Assembly (NCBI GenBank): GCA_022836615.1
Contig: MU405268.1
Coordinates: forward strand, 167,443-231,442
Direction: 5' to 3'
DNA from: Annulohypoxylon bovei var. microspora
Lineage: Eukaryota > Ascomycota > Sordariomycetes > Xylariales > Hypoxylaceae
Length of the DNA stretch: 64,000 nucleotides
The stretch's first letter is position 1; each line of letters begins with the position of its first letter. Position numbers and translations under genes: made by a program. The notes below the pieces were generated by a model. That model was not told the DNA's origin, made no database searches, and saw only the letters and a list, made by a program, of their open reading frames with translations. This document shows positions 1 through 13,367 of this stretch, in pieces.

Positions 1-1485
1 AAGTCCATCTATCCCAATTCTTGGACATTGACGGATTGGCTGTTAACGTTTGTTTTGCTGCTATCTTGATACGGGCAAGTAATGCGCATATATAGCCGCG
101 TGTATCGATACCTAGAAAAGAACCAATGGTTTTCTAGTAGCTGAAATGCTGACAGCAGATATAACTGTAAGTCGTTTCTAAAATCAGGGTCGTTGGTGCA
201 CGTGTGTAAGAAATATGTCAGGATGTTTTATGGAGAGAGACTAGGGCTAGGGGAGACATTGACGAGGGAACTCCGACGGGTTACATCTATCGCAACTGCC
301 CAGCTGCCTCGCTGAATATTGCTAAACGTCGCTGAAAATCAAACTAACAATTACCGTATGTATATAGGTACCTATGTACATTTTTAGTAAACCACCTGGC
401 AGGCATAGACGTTGAACCTTCAACCTTGGAAACATTTTATCTTGGTGCTACGAGCACCTACCAGATTTCAGTCAATGTGTCGGCACTCGTGATGTGTTCA
501 GACTTTTATTAGCAACCCGAAATAGAGATCCATGGAGATTCCAGCCACTGAAAAAACAGAATCTAGTGGCCGAGTAGCTTCCCCCGACGCCCCGAAATAG
601 TGCCTTGTACCACATAAACGTACTCCGACCTTCCCGCCCGCGCACGTTGAACTTTCCCATTTTGCCCGTTCTCCAGCTGCCATCCGACATTTACAGGGCT
701 AATTGTATCGTACCTGCCGGTAGACTACAGGTAAGCAGGGTAGAATTACAGGGTTCCTACAGCCTAGAGCATTAAAAGGCTGGAAGGTAGGGTATCCTAT
801 CCAGGTACTGCCCCAGCTGCCCGTACTGTAAGGCGCCCTCCCGGCGTTGCACGTTGTACTGTACATGCCATTTTCTATCCTCGCGCAGGCATGTGCGATC
901 CTTATGCTTGTACCTTGGTACATAATCCACTTAGTCGATCGCGGCTGTTCTACATGTATCTATGGTACAGTACCCATGGTCGATGCTTTCGTTCACACTG
1001 AACCGTTGTACTGCTTTTTTGTTCCTTTTTACTCCCACCAAGCAATTCCCGTCTTGATCAAATAATCCAATAATCCAATCCCACGATCTTGATCTTCCAC
1101 ATCTAAGCACCCGAGTCCGTTGCGGATTCAAGATAATTCTATCTCGGGTTGCAATTTGATATTATTTATATATTCTATCACCTTAATACGGTGAATTTAG
1201 AATATTTTAGAATTGTCCGTTGAATTAATTCATCGCGCATGACGGCGGCAAACCTCGAGAACCTTCTTTTTCTCTTCGCCTCCTTTCTCATCCGGAATAA
1301 CCTCCTATGACTCCTACTTCGGGACGACCTGTAAAGCTTAACCTCACCTCCCCTCTTTCCTTTGGTCGAACCGATCCCCTTCAATCCCCCGAAGGAAGAG
1401 ATTTAGGTGTTGTCGTCCTCGTCGCCTTCGGTTGACTGGCTGGCTCGGAACAAGCTTCTGGGTCGGGTCAGCACTACGCGAGCGT
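1..1485. other. intergenic region, 5' flank of acrB-like gene
   Basis: No convincing coding region is visible here. The small open frames on both strands have no recognisable domains. The last 250 bases before the acrB-like start are pyrimidine-rich (CT tracts around 1255-1370), a common feature of fungal core promoters and 5' leaders. Confidence 0.6.
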
Positions 1486-4392
1486 ATGCCTCGCGCTTCA
1501 GCATCGGCAAAGCGACAGCACGGTGCCTCGAATCATCGCGATACTAGACACGAGAATGGCCTTGTAGGTCCTGGGAAGCGCGTATCCAAACAGAAGAGCC
1601 TCAACCACCTGAACGGAAATGCGAAGCAGCCCTCCGACGATGCGGCTATCCCCCCTGTTCCCCCGACACCGCCACCCTCTGCGAACGGCTACTCCAAGCA
1701 AACGACCGAGATGCCCGCAGAGAACAGGATTACCGAGTCTCTGAGAAGGGGCTCGCTTGGTGGCTATTCGGAGTCGTCGTCATCTGAATCCTACCACTCT
1801 CACCTCGGAAATGTCATCCTCGAGGATAACCACCGTCGGATCGACGTTAATGCTACCAAGAACTCTAACGTCCACCGCGACCCCGGTCCACTTGGCGTCG
1901 ACTTCGCCCTCACCGTCCTACGGTCGTGTCCTTTGCAAGATACTATCGCCATTCTCATCATTTTGATGCAGATTCCCCCTCTTGCATTGTCTGGCATTTA
2001 TGTGCTTTTCACCCTGCTTACCTTTGTGACCAGCAACGGCCTGACCTTCAGCGACGTATTCGAGTGGAACCTAGGCGCACCCTCCCTGGCAACCGTCGTT
2101 TGTGTTGACGGCATTGTACTTCTGATCTGGTTATTTCTATGGGGACCTATTCAGCACGTTATCCTTGACCTGGCGCAAATGGTTATTGCGCTAGGGCTGG
2201 GTGGCGGATCGAGTTCAAGAGATGGAGGATCTATGAAGAATACTCTCATCTGTCTGAGTATGATACTTCTGTCTCACGTCTTACGTCACACCAAGATGAA
2301 ATATTCCCCCGTAGGATATCTCCTAGGCTCAAGTCGCTTTATGACCCCCGATTTCGACGATCCACTTGAATCCTTAGAGTCTATACGCGGCTATGATAGG
2401 GTGCAAACAGGATGGTTCGGTTGGGTCAAGAGCATATTAGCCATTCATATTTTGACGCAGGGTCTGGTAAAATATATCCGCGATTGGTATTTGAGGCGGG
2501 AGAGGCGGGATATTCTGGCTCAGAATGCCGCCGATCCCGAGGCCGGAAAATCATATCCAGCAGAGAACGACGGAGGATTTTCAACGCCGGACAGCGATAC
2601 TGCTTCCCTTCAAAACTCAACAGCGTTAACTACAAAAAAGAAAAGAAAACAAAGCGCCCAGATTCGGAACCGACAACCGCTCTGGGCAGCTCTAGCGAGC
2701 ACCAAAATTGTCGTTGTGAAAGAATACGAACTTACTCATGCCGCAGCAGAGTCCGCAGGTTCGAATGCTACTGACATTCATAATCTGGGGAACGCCCCAT
2801 TCAACACGCAGCCTGACCAGATCTGGATCACCTACGTTGGGTGTGACGAGGTATGCTTTAACACCAGCTACTTCATCGATACTCCAGAACCCAGTGTGTC
2901 GCAAGATGGGACGAGAATCGACTTTGCCAAACCCTTCTATGTCCGGGTTAATAATGCGGTCTGGCAGCCTACTCGGATGATACCCGTGCAGGATTCCGAA
3001 GGAGACTTTAGTCATGGGACTCGATGGAGCGGAGATATTTATGGGCTTACCCCAACGTCGAACTACGAGTGTGAATTCGTCAGCACGACGACGCATGAGG
3101 TTTTGTTTTCGACCAGTGTAAGAACCACCCAAGCCAAGTCGGCGGATGTAGATGTCAGCACTACGAAGCCGGCCGGGCAGCGGTCTCTTCGGCCTGATTC
3201 ACCCATTACGACCCTCAAGACATCGATCGCGGCAGCTGAAAGCAAATTGGCTGAGGAGAGGGCCCGTCAAAAGGCGTTACGGAAGGAGTTTCATCGGAAG
3301 GCGAATGCTATGAAGAAAGAGAATGAAAAGCTTTCTACCGCTGTTCAGTCAGCCGGCACGGGTGACGATAAGCTACGCCAGAAAATTCAGCAAAACACTA
3401 CCCAGCACAAGCAGGCGGAGCAGGCCATTACTAACGTGGAATCGGAATTAAAGGAGCTCGAGTCCGTCCCCGAATATCTCAGGTCTGCCTGGAAGGCTAA
3501 GCAAAGTACGTGGGCTACCGAGAAGGCTAAATATGACGGCGCCGTTTCTGCATTCAAGGGCTTCAAATCATCTGTGGATCGTGGAATTAAGGGACTTCAA
3601 GAGGAGAAGACGAGTCTTCAGGCCAAACGTAACAAGATCAGCAACCGAATCGCCAAGGTCGATGGTGAGCATGCACGTATCGCCGATGCTAATGCCCGCG
3701 GCCTTGATGAAGCGGAACGTAGACGCCAAGCTCGGGAGACGTATGAGAACGACATAGCAAAAGTCGAGCGTGATTTGATTGCCAAGATTAACGAAGTCGA
3801 TCTTGCTATCTATAATAAGGAGCAGGAAAACATGGCACTCAAAACACAGTTAGACTCTTTCCATACACAGCATCAGGCAGCTTATGCTTATGCCTCTCCC
3901 TACGAATTTCCTGACGCTACTGCACCCTTTTCATCTCCAGGCCCGGCACCACCAACCCATGGAATTGCAACCAGCACGGCAGCGTACGATGCAACGGCTG
4001 CTTGGAGCAACCCTCTCTACAACCCGTCACTATGGGGACCTTCGCCCCTTGGTTCCGGGTTCGTGCCGCATGGAACTGCAGCACCGAATGCTCTACAGCT
4101 CACAACCAAGGCTAGGGGCCGCTCGTCGTCGATGCTTAGTGATGTGTCCGGTTTCACGCAGAGCAGCGCAGCTGAGGACGATGGAAACAGTACGATCCCT
4201 GCGTTCTCTCATATCCGGGATGGGTCTGGGTTTTCAGGATATTCGAGTGTTCCTCTTGGCCTTGAGTATCCCACACCTACCAGACCCCGAAGCGACGTCA
4301 ATGGCGAGGCTGTGAGCGATTACAGTGGCAGTCCCAGCGGTGGTAGTGCCAGAACTGGCAGCGATAGAGATCCGATGAGCCCGACTTTTTGA
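1486..4392 (+). CDS. acrB: AcrB-like ubiquitination-network membrane protein
   Basis: A single-exon gene of 968 aa if started at the second Met (1486). The frame is open from 1432, but MPRASASAKRQHG is the N-terminus I know for fungal AcrB orthologues, so I prefer 1486. A basic Ser/Pro-rich N-terminus is followed by hydrophobic segments at roughly residues 140-270 (the stretches beginning LQDTIAILIILMQIPPLAL and LATVVCVDGIVLLIWLF, plus NTLICLSMILLSHVL), then a long charged coiled coil at about 580-830 rich in Lys/Glu/Gln, and a Ser/Gly/Pro-rich low-complexity tail. In Aspergillus nidulans AcrB works with the CreB/CreD ubiquitination network affecting carbon catabolite repression and acriflavine resistance. 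Applying that role here is inference from family resemblance. The gene is complete, with no neighbour that suggests an operon-like unit. Confidence 0.8.
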   Translation: MPRASASAKRQHGASNHRDTRHENGLVGPGKRVSKQKSLNHLNGNAKQPSDDAAIPPVPPTPPPSANGYSKQTTEMPAENRITESLRRGSLGGYSESSSSESYHSHLGNVILEDNHRRIDVNATKNSNVHRDPGPLGVDFALTVLRSCPLQDTIAILIILMQIPPLALSGIYVLFTLLTFVTSNGLTFSDVFEWNLGAPSLATVVCVDGIVLLIWLFLWGPIQHVILDLAQMVIALGLGGGSSSRDGGSMKNTLICLSMILLSHVLRHTKMKYSPVGYLLGSSRFMTPDFDDPLESLESIRGYDRVQTGWFGWVKSILAIHILTQGLVKYIRDWYLRRERRDILAQNAADPEAGKSYPAENDGGFSTPDSDTASLQNSTALTTKKKRKQSAQIRNRQPLWAALASTKIVVVKEYELTHAAAESAGSNATDIHNLGNAPFNTQPDQIWITYVGCDEVCFNTSYFIDTPEPSVSQDGTRIDFAKPFYVRVNNAVWQPTRMIPVQDSEGDFSHGTRWSGDIYGLTPTSNYECEFVSTTTHEVLFSTSVRTTQAKSADVDVSTTKPAGQRSLRPDSPITTLKTSIAAAESKLAEERARQKALRKEFHRKANAMKKENEKLSTAVQSAGTGDDKLRQKIQQNTTQHKQAEQAITNVESELKELESVPEYLRSAWKAKQSTWATEKAKYDGAVSAFKGFKSSVDRGIKGLQEEKTSLQAKRNKISNRIAKVDGEHARIADANARGLDEAERRRQARETYENDIAKVERDLIAKINEVDLAIYNKEQENMALKTQLDSFHTQHQAAYAYASPYEFPDATAPFSSPGPAPPTHGIATSTAAYDATAAWSNPLYNPSLWGPSPLGSGFVPHGTAAPNALQLTTKARGRSSSMLSDVSGFTQSSAAEDDGNSTIPAFSHIRDGSGFSGYSSVPLGLEYPTPTRPRSDVNGEAVSDYSGSPSGGSARTGSDRDPMSPTF

Positions 4393-5184
4393 CGGGATGG
4401 TTTATTAAATGCTTCAGTTTAGCTAGTACTCGTTCTATCAGGGTCAAAAGCCGAGGACCATTTGCGAGGCTCTGCAGTGAAGGGTATTCAACCCCATCTG
4501 TCTAGGCCTAGTAGATTGGATTACAGGCAATGAGAAACTCTGTTCTTTCACTTTACCTTACCCCTTTTTGGATTACCTATTTGAGCTATGTGACATGAGT
4601 GCCTATGTGAATGATTTGCCAAGCCCGGGTTTGGATTAAACCATGAGAATTATCCCGTACGTCTTTGCAAACCCGGACATGACATATATGAATATTTTCG
4701 AATATCCAGACTCGTATCCCATCTTAATTTAGATTTATCCATCATGTTTTCTCTATTACTTTGCTGTGCCTCCATGATTAGCAAATTTGGCATTGTGGCA
4801 TGTTTTAGCAGGAAAAGGAGTAAATTTAGGTGGATACTAAAATTATGTCACCCAAATTTGGCGTCTATTAAATCCATCAGCTGGGAAGCGTCAGCCACGC
4901 CGCAAAACTAACAGCGGGATTTGGACTGTCCGATAAATCCGAATCCCGTACATGAAAGCTCTTGTATTCTACTCCCCAACTCTTTGAATTCGCAGCATTA
5001 TTATACATTTCGCCTCATTGCTTCTTTTCTTCTCCACGTTATCAATCCCGTGAAGAGAACGGGAATCGTTTTCCGCCAACCTAGATTCCGTCAATAGACT
5101 GCATAGTCCACCACTGTCAGACGGTTTTGTTTCGTGATACTTGTAAGACACTTACTAAATTACTTGGCGTGCTTGCCCAGCGGA
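4393..5184. other. intergenic region
   Basis: No gene is seen. The stretch is AT-rich in the middle (about 4690-4870) and holds the 3' flank of the acrB-like gene and the promoter of the zinc-cluster regulator. Confidence 0.5.
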
Positions 5185-7631
5185 ATGGACCTCGAATCAA
5201 ATAGTTCGAGTTCAAGCGGGCAAGGAGTATTACCCGGACGAAAATCGGTACCCTACGGCCAAGCCTGCACCAATTGCTCCAAGGCCAAGTGCAAGTGTAT
5301 TAGCCGCGGCAGCGCGGGTTCTATCTGCGAGCGTTGCCAGCGCTTAGGCAAGCAATGCGTGCCATCTGTTAGTGTTCGGAAGCGTGCCGTCAGACGCCCC
5401 GCCGCCGAGAGGACGGCCCATCTTGAGGAGAAGCTCGATGATTTGGTATCGATACTCCGAGCACAAGCCGCTGGCACACCGGCCACGGGTACCTACGGAG
5501 CTGGCGCTAGCGAAGACCTCCCCGACCCCGGTATTGATCCCGATGCGGGTGCTAGTCCTGCTATGGAGCTAGACCCGTCTATCGGGACAGTACCGGTGCC
5601 GGGTGGCGACAAGATAGCTTCTACCGTCCACGCGTTACCACTACCTCCACCCGCCGAGGCCGCCTTTTGTACAAGATTCGCGAGTATTAACTCGTACCCT
5701 ACCCCTCCGTCTATCTCCTCGTCTCAAGATGGCGTTCCCTCCCCTGTCGAGGCCGAGGAGATTCTGCGAGTATTCCAAGAACGATTCATTCCGTTTTTCC
5801 CGTTCGTATATATTGCGCCTGAGACTACGTTAGTAACATTCCCCCTTTTCTCAAATCCTTAGCAGTCTTATTCTTTAATCATGGACGATGATAATATCAC
5901 ATGACTATCTGTTTGAGATATCGAATGATGCGACCGGCTAACTTAGGGACAGTGCTGCACAACTACAACAGACGAGACCTTTCTTATGGCTAACGATAGC
6001 ATGTACTTGTTCTAAATCACAAGAGAAAAAGATAGCCTACAGCCAGAAAATTAGAGAGTATCTAGCACAGAAGATGCTGATAGATCTAGATCGAAACGTT
6101 GATTTACTGCTCGGAATCGTGTGTTATCTTGGCTGGTACGCAACCTAACTTCATCCTAATTTAAACGAAGGAGTGCCTTTCCATGCGCCTTTCTCCTATA
6201 TCTAGGTAGCTCTCAAGATTTAACCTAACGTGTCTTATAGGGGTATGCACTATTTCACCGGCAAACCATATATCAATGCTTATATAAACATGGCTGTTAT
6301 ACTTGTCGCTGATCTTCGTCTCGATAAGCCTCCTCAAGACAACTTTTATAGGGAACTTCATTGTTTTAAACCTACGTATGGCTATCCCAAGGTACTCTCG
6401 ACTCATCGCACGAACGAAGAGAGGAGAGCTGCATTAGCCTGCTTCATTCTTTGCTCGGGGTACGTACGCCTTCACCAGTATGAATTGAAGCATGATGGCT
6501 AAACCTTTGACTTATATAGTATTTCAAATTTTCTGAGAACCCAGACTATGCGGTGGACTCCTCACATGGAAGACTCCCTTCAAAAATTTGCCACATCTCC
6601 GGAGAGCCCACATGACACGCTTCTTGTAGGAATGGTCAGGACATACAGGATCCAAGAAGATGTCGCGCAAATAACCTGGCGGGCTGCTGACCATTCCGGA
6701 AATTCGGTCTCGTCGAAGGCACCCCCCTTTATCTACGTCAAGGCCTTGCGTGAAAACCTAGCAGCGGTTAAGCGAGATCTACCGCCTGCCCTAGAAGATA
6801 ATAGTAGGTTCTTCTATCCTCTATACTCACCCAGTTATTTCCTCTTCTACCTATACAGCCTAAGCTCTCTAGTATTCAAGCAGCCCCATACTTGACTTTT
6901 CTTTTACGATACTTACCTAGGTAATTATACATTTAACTGACTCTTTAACAGAGATAATCCTCTCACATCTATACGCGGCAGAGATCGCCATCGCAGACAT
7001 GTCCCTCTGGAACGTGAACCCCTGGCTCACAGTGCACCCACCACGCCCCGACCCCGTGACCAGGAGCGGTGGGGGCATCGACGTAGGCAAGCTAGACGCG
7101 TACTACTCAAGCCTAGAAGCGTCCAAAGCTAGTCTAGAGAACTTCCTATCCTTCGCCCCCGGCGAGTACATGTGTCTGTCCATGCCACTAACCCTACACT
7201 TCGGCCGCGCCACACAGACCGTATATCGCCTAATGGTCGTGGACGACCCGGAGTGGGACCGAAATATTGTGAAGAACAGCATCGATCTGATGTCTATGAT
7301 GGAGCGGACGGCGAACAGGTTCCTCCAGGTACCACAGATATGCGGCATCGAGATGAGCGAGGACCCAGAGACTATGGATTACTACACGAAGGCCGCGAAT
7401 GCGCTGAGGGCTACGATACCGAGCTGGATGGCGACGCTAGACCAGCTAGGGTGCGGGTCCGGTGCTGCGACGGCAGGTGGGGCGGGCACACCGGCGGCGG
7501 GGATGGGTCCAATCCCGGGCGCGGAGCAGCCGCAATACCCGCCCGGGTCGGTTGTCCCGGAGTTTACATCGATGGAGTGGCTCGACGATCCGTGGTTGAC
7601 GGACATGTTGCGGACGTGGGAGGGGGGTTAG
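5185..7631 (+). CDS. Zn2Cys6 fungal transcription factor
   Basis: Predicted five-exon gene: 5185-5828, 5947-6135, 6241-6459, 6520-6803 and 6952-7631, which join in phase to 671 aa. The N-terminal zinc binuclear cluster at about residues 27-60 shows six cysteines in the pattern ACTNCSKAKCKC...CERCQRLGKQC. It is followed by a basic linker (RKRAVRRPAAERT) and a short coiled coil (AHLEEKLDDLVSIL) that would mediate dimerisation. After an acidic/Pro-rich linker comes the middle homology region common in this regulator class (FPFVYIAPETT, RPFLWLTIACTCS, LGIVCYLGWGMHYFTGKPYINAYINMA with splice junctions inside). I chose the Met at 5185 because it directly precedes the Ser-rich leader. An upstream in-frame Met at 5134 is possible. 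The target genes are unknown. The drug-type exporter starting 2.4 kb downstream on the same strand is a candidate, by proximity only. Confidence 0.85.
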
Positions 7632-10002
7632 CGGGTAAATTATTCCTGTTTAAAACTGTCATTATCTGGGGCGCAATCTTTTTTCCACGGTGTTGCTGTT
7701 GCCGTCGCGGCCTCGGCTGCTGTATCATATTCGTGCATAGCATACCTAGGTAGGTACAATACCCAACTTCGGCGTCTGGAAAAGGGGGTAGGGGTAAGGG
7801 CGGGGGTGGGGACGAAGTAATTATTACTACTCTCGCTCTAGAATATAGAAACGATATGTGTACTGCTCTCTTGTGACACCGAGATATTGTATATCATGAC
7901 ACTAGAGGGAACGTGAATAGAGGGTAACTTTGAATTCACTGTTGATCTACGAGTACCTGCCCAGGTATGTGAAAATAAGTTTATTGAGCTCAACAAGAAT
8001 CTGTCGGTTTCGTATATTCTAATCGCTGCCAATGGACCTTTCCCGAATGCGAGATTATGTAACATTCGCTACCTAATTTAAACATGAAACGCATGGCTAT
8101 CAAGTAGGTACCTATTTATGTATGTTACGTATAACTATCTTAAATCTGTTGGGCTTCAGCCGTAGTTGGCCTCCATTAATACCCCAACGCTGAATACTGA
8201 CCTCCCATGACAACTAGCAACTCTTCGTGAGTCAGAGTAAGTCAAGCAGAGAATTCCTTGCCTACCTAGGATTGCGAGCTGGGTTATATCTATCACTTAG
8301 ACTGGCGCAAGACGTCACCCCACTACTTATAATCAGCAACAGTCTGCGAAGCTTCGCAGAACAGGTCTAGATGGTATGTAAGATATTATATCAGCAAGTT
8401 AGATCCATTGCTCTCAAGACCACGCTGGTCGTCAAAGTACCGTAAATACCCATTTCTACGGAAGTAGCTGTCTGATGCTAGTCTAAAGGGCGCCTACCTA
8501 GTTATCCCCACGACCGCCAAACATAGGTCCAAAAAGCATCCACTAAAAAACACTTGTGTCGGCCAATTAAAAATCAAATTCCAACCTTGTAATTCCTTAT
8601 CGATTTTCCTTAAAAGGTTAAAGCCTTCACTTCATGAAGGACATGGGGAAAGCATAAACGTTGAATGTGATTGGTTAATTACTTTATACCATGTTTAGTT
8701 TCTCGTAAACTGTCTTTTAATTGGCTAGAAGGGCTGGTTTCAGTGGATGCTTTTTGGACCCATGTCTGGCGGTCGTGGGGATAGTTAAACAAAACAGCCT
8801 CCCCGATGCTCAGCTCCTGAAGCTAAAACAGCAGCCGCGTTACACACCGACTGAATCCGAGTCTCGGGGCGGGTTTTGCGGAGATAAAACCCGGATTCGG
8901 TCTGGTGCCACCTAAACCTCCCAGGTTGGCGGTGGCCTAATCTGTATCCCGTTAAATCCATCTCCCAGCTCTATCTTGGCAGCTGATTTGATCTTATCAG
9001 ATCAATCCGGTGTCCGAACACTATTGAATATTCCGAGATCCGGACCTATGTTACATACTGTAGTCTGTAGACACATACATATGTACAGTATGTACGGTAT
9101 GCAGGGAATTGGTGTGACGTGTGACTGAGGCGAATCTATGTACGATTCCGCTAGACGTATGATACTAACGCTTCCCGTCCCTACATCACCTGCTTATGCA
9201 GGCATGTTGGGACGGGGCACACATATACATACATATACACACGAACATACCACTAGAGTCAGACTCGGAGAATTAGAAAAGCCAGATCCTTTGAGATGAT
9301 CTGTTAGATAGGCAATGACTCAACCAAAACAAAAAGAAATCCCAGATCCCCCTTTCATACCGCCTGGTAAGCATTGAGACGGGATTCGGGAACGGGATTG
9401 GCAGTGAGGAAGCCGGGGCCGTGCAGTGAGAAAGGGCGCACTGACGACACATCTCGTATGGTGCCTCTTGCGCTCAAACCCGTCAGATTTGCTAGCGCAG
9501 GGAACTTTCTGGGGTCGCTGGTGGGATGGGATTCGTAGAGCAAAATGCGTACGTAGAACACCGTGGTGGGTACCTTCTGTTCTAGGACTTTCTGTTTGTG
9601 ATAGACCTTTATATTTATTTACTTCTCTTGGCCTACTTGGTGTCTTTCTTTCTTTTTGGGTGTGTTGTAAAGTAGAGCTCTCGGTACCTCGAGACTTAAT
9701 ATATAGTTTACCTACCTCAACCGAGAACGACAGACTACCTAGACAAGATCAGCTACGCGGCTTCTTTCATGCTAAATTTTAATAGAAAGTCCGTGGTCAG
9801 ATACTAGATCGATATCGTTCTTAGCTCGGAATACCAGGGTCCTCTTGGCATCCAATTTAGGTCTCGGCATACTAACGAAGGATAGCCACGCCCCAGGGCT
9901 GACAACAACACCAAATAATTATAACTCCAGTCTCTCTCGCTGGTATTCTATACGCAACTTGCTTGATACGCAGCGGGACAGGTGAGGTTCCGGCTAGGCG
10001 CT
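7632..10002. other. long intergenic region
   Basis: About 2.4 kb without a supportable gene. It contains G-rich low complexity at 7785-7815, dispersed TAGGTA/ACCTA motifs, and TA-dinucleotide-rich stretches near 9220-9245. Short open frames at 8721 and 9426 look like chance. Confidence 0.5.
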
Positions 10003-12098
10003 ATGGAGAAAGCGGAAGAGGCGCAAACACCAAGACTGTCAGCGTCTAAACTCGACGGCGACACCACATCTTCGGCAGTGTCAATGCAAGAGAAGGAAGT
10101 GGGCGGCCGGTGGACTCCGAGGGAAGGAGATGGCGAGTCGGCACCGGACGCAGAAAACCAGAACGAGACATTGGCGCCCTCGTCGAAAGAGAACGTAGCG
10201 GCGGAAAATGTTGAGAGTGGCGACTACGTGACGGGATATAAGCTCATGCTCCTGCTGTTCAGCGTAACCACCTTCTTCTTCCTGCTCATGTTGGATATGT
10301 CAATCATCAGCACGGTGAGTCGCGCATCTTCGTCCCTTGCATATATCGTCGTCGAAAGTTTGGTGGAAGGCATCTTTGAGACTAGAATGAAAACTGACAT
10401 CCCGTCGGGTAATAGGCCATCCCACAGATCACTTCGGATTTCCACAGTTTACAAGATATCGGGTGGTATTCAGGTGCCTACCAGCTTACTAGGTATGTTA
10501 TATCTCTCCGCATAGTCACCTTCAGTCCATTTCGATGTCGAACAAGTTGGGTATGGAAGCTTACCTAGAGTTTCTGTAGTGCTACGCTACAACCCTTGAC
10601 CGGTAGGGTATACACTCGTGTTAGCGCGAAATGGGTGTTCCTATTCTTCTTTTGCATCTTCGAGATTGGCTCGCTGCTATGTGCCGTCGCCCAATCTTCG
10701 ACCATGTTTATCATCGGACGAGCCGTCGCGGGGCTGGGCAGCTCAGGGCTCCAGAATGGCGCCTTGACCGTCATTGCCGGCGCTGTGCCTATGGAAAAGC
10801 GACCGATTTATATGTCATTTATGATGGCCTGTATGTTTCACCCCTCCTTTTCTTTTCCTTCGGGGACTGGTTTTGCGAGTATACTAACGACCCAATAGTC
10901 GGACAGATCGGGCTCATCGTCGGACCCCTGATCGGAGGTGTCTTTACGCAGTACGTGACCTGGCGATGGTGCTTCTACATCAACTTGCCCCTCGGTGGTC
11001 TCGCTGGAATCTTCCTTTCCTTCTTGCACGTGCCGGATCAAACCGTCAAGCCGCGAGTCTCCTTTAAGTTGCTCCGCCAGATCATTCCGAGTCTTGATCT
11101 CATTGGCTTCGCTATCTTCGCCCCAGCCGCTATCATGTTCCTGCTGGCTCTGCAGTTCGGATCTTCCGAGTACGCCTGGAATTCGTCAACTGTCATCGGC
11201 CTCTTTGTAGGCGCAGGTGTCGCCTTCCCTATTTTCCTGTACTGGGAATACCGCGAGGGTGACAAGGCGATGATCCCCTTCTCCATGGTACGCAAGAGGG
11301 TCGTGTGGGTTGGATCAGTCCAATTCACTGGTTTGATGACGAGCGTCTTCGTCGGCGCCCAGTTCTTCCCGATCTACTTCCAGTCTGTCAAAGGTGTGGG
11401 GCCGACATTGAGCGGTGTCTATATGCTGCCCAATATTTTGTCCGGTGTGATGTTTATCATTCTCTCCGGGGCGTTGAGTATGTCATCCCCAGCGTCCTAT
11501 CTCCGAGGGCGAATATATGTTTTTTTTAAATTATAGCTGACAATTATTAGTAACTCGGCTTGGTTATTATCTCCCGTGGGCGGTAGTCGCTGCAGCGGGT
11601 ACCACAGTCTCTGCCGGCCTCATCTCGACTTGGTCTCCCAGCACCCCAACAGCACAATGGATCGGCTACCAGATAATTTATGGGTTCCGTGGCTGTGGTA
11701 TCCAGGCGAGTCTAGTTGCGCTTCAATACGCCCTTCCACCCGCCCAGAGCGCACTGGGAACCGCGTTCCTCATCTTCTGCCAGAACTTCTCATCTGCGGT
11801 CTTCTCCGTGGTGGGCAACACCATTTTCACGCAGACATTACTGAAAGAGATCGTGAAACTCGCGCCCTCCGTAGACCCGCAAGCGGCCCTCGCTGCCGGT
11901 GGTAGTGCAGAAGCGGTCCGAGCCTTAGTGCCACCGGGAAGTCCGGAGCTGCCCGGTGTGATACAGTCATTTGCTACCGCATTCGACACGGTGTGCTACA
12001 TGTTAATTGCTTGTGCGGCCTTGAGTTTCGTTGCCTCTTTCGGTATGGGTTGGGTGGATGTGAGGAAGAAGAAGGAGCCTGAGAAGGGAGGTGTATAG
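10003..12098 (+). CDS. MFS transporter, DHA2 (14-TM) drug:H+ antiporter type
   Basis: Five exons (10003-10314, 10416-10492, 10580-10830, 10899-11477, 11551-12098) join in phase to 588 aa. A hydrophilic acidic N-terminus of about 75 residues precedes TM1, which ends in LDMSIISTAIPQIT, the DHA2 motif D1 signature. GRAVAGLGSSGLQNGALT (motif C-like region) and VGQIGLIVGPLIGG-like sequence (here GQIGLIVGPLIGGVFTQ) follow, and WRWCFYINLPLGG closes the first half. The second half contains the usual LPNILSGV and YYLPWAV segments. Family members export fungal toxins, drugs or secondary metabolites at the plasma membrane in exchange for protons. The substrate here is unknown. All introns have GTRNGT-like donors, and the third carries a clear CTAAC branch site. 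The zinc-cluster regulator upstream is a plausible partner, by position only. Confidence 0.88.
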
Positions 12099-13367
12099 GA
12101 GAAGGCTTGTTTTTAAGGCATGGAATGGTGGGTTGGTATAGTTAATGGTATATATAAGTAATCTCCTGTTCATAGTGATGGATTGTTTATAGGATAGGCA
12201 TATGGGTTACATTCTCGGAATTCGGTAGAGGCGCTGGTATAAAACGGGTTGCATATATGGATACCATAGAAGAACCACCCCTTCAACCTCGGCATAGATA
12301 GATAATTGTATAGATATGGCCTTCGAAACGCTTAATGAATGGAATCTTTGTTTCGACTGGCAAATGCGAACTGGAAGTTCAAGTGGTATTGACAGTGAAA
12401 TTAAACGAGTAATTCCTCGGGACAGACATTCTTAACTGAGTACCTACCTGCATACTTAAGTCTTAGCTAGCTCCGCTTGATCCGAGTTATCAACCTAATG
12501 ATCATTGTCCGGATGAGTTGTAAACCGAGGGCAGAGTATATCGAGATATCATATGCATACATATGTATATGCCAATATGAATTGTGGACATGGTTTATGA
12601 AGATGGTGATGGATTCGCCAGTATTAATAATGAGAGCCTCGGTCCTCGGCAGGTCGGTTCCAAGTTCAATTCCAAGTTCAATTCCCACTAAAATTCATCC
12701 AAGAAAAAGATAATACATATTAAGACGAGACATATGTATCTATAAGTCTTTCTCCCTGCTTTGGAATTTCGAAGTATTATTCGGGAATAAGAAATCAGGC
12801 ATTGGGCGTCGACGATGGTATGATGATTCAAGGTTGTGTTGGCATTGAATTGATTAAGTTGATTGAGCAAGTTGATTGAGTTGTTCAATTCACCACTTGT
12901 AACGATTTCAGTGTTACACGTAGGTGAACTTTAAGTCACCTGTGCAGGCGAATTAAAGTGGTTCAGCCACGACTCAGCCCTGTCAGCCATTATTGAGCCA
13001 CATATTGGAGTCCTCTCCCTGCAAGTTGTTAGCCCCAGTGTTAGGAATTCGATTCTTCACAGCCAATCATCCCAACCCCTCCAATTAATTCGAGGATGGA
13101 AACTCGACTTACTCACTCTCATTCTTGAGAGTGGATTCACTCTTAGGCTATGAATGCCTGCTGAGTTGTGAATTATTACTTACCTATGTACATTGTCACA
13201 GTCATGTTAAAATAGTATCAGTTCAGTCCTGGCACCCGCCGGGAAAATACTACTTCACATTCTCTTCGTCTTATACTCTACGCTCTTTATCGTAGTTCTT
13301 CTCACTGTCGTTTTGACTTACATCCAGGTATCTACATAGAGAATACTAGGCACCTATCTCGAAGACA
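12099..13367. other. intergenic region
   Basis: No gene is seen. Around 12650-12685 there is a short direct repeat of AAGTTCAATTCC type. The rest is AT-rich flanking sequence and the promoter of the T5orf172 gene. Confidence 0.5.
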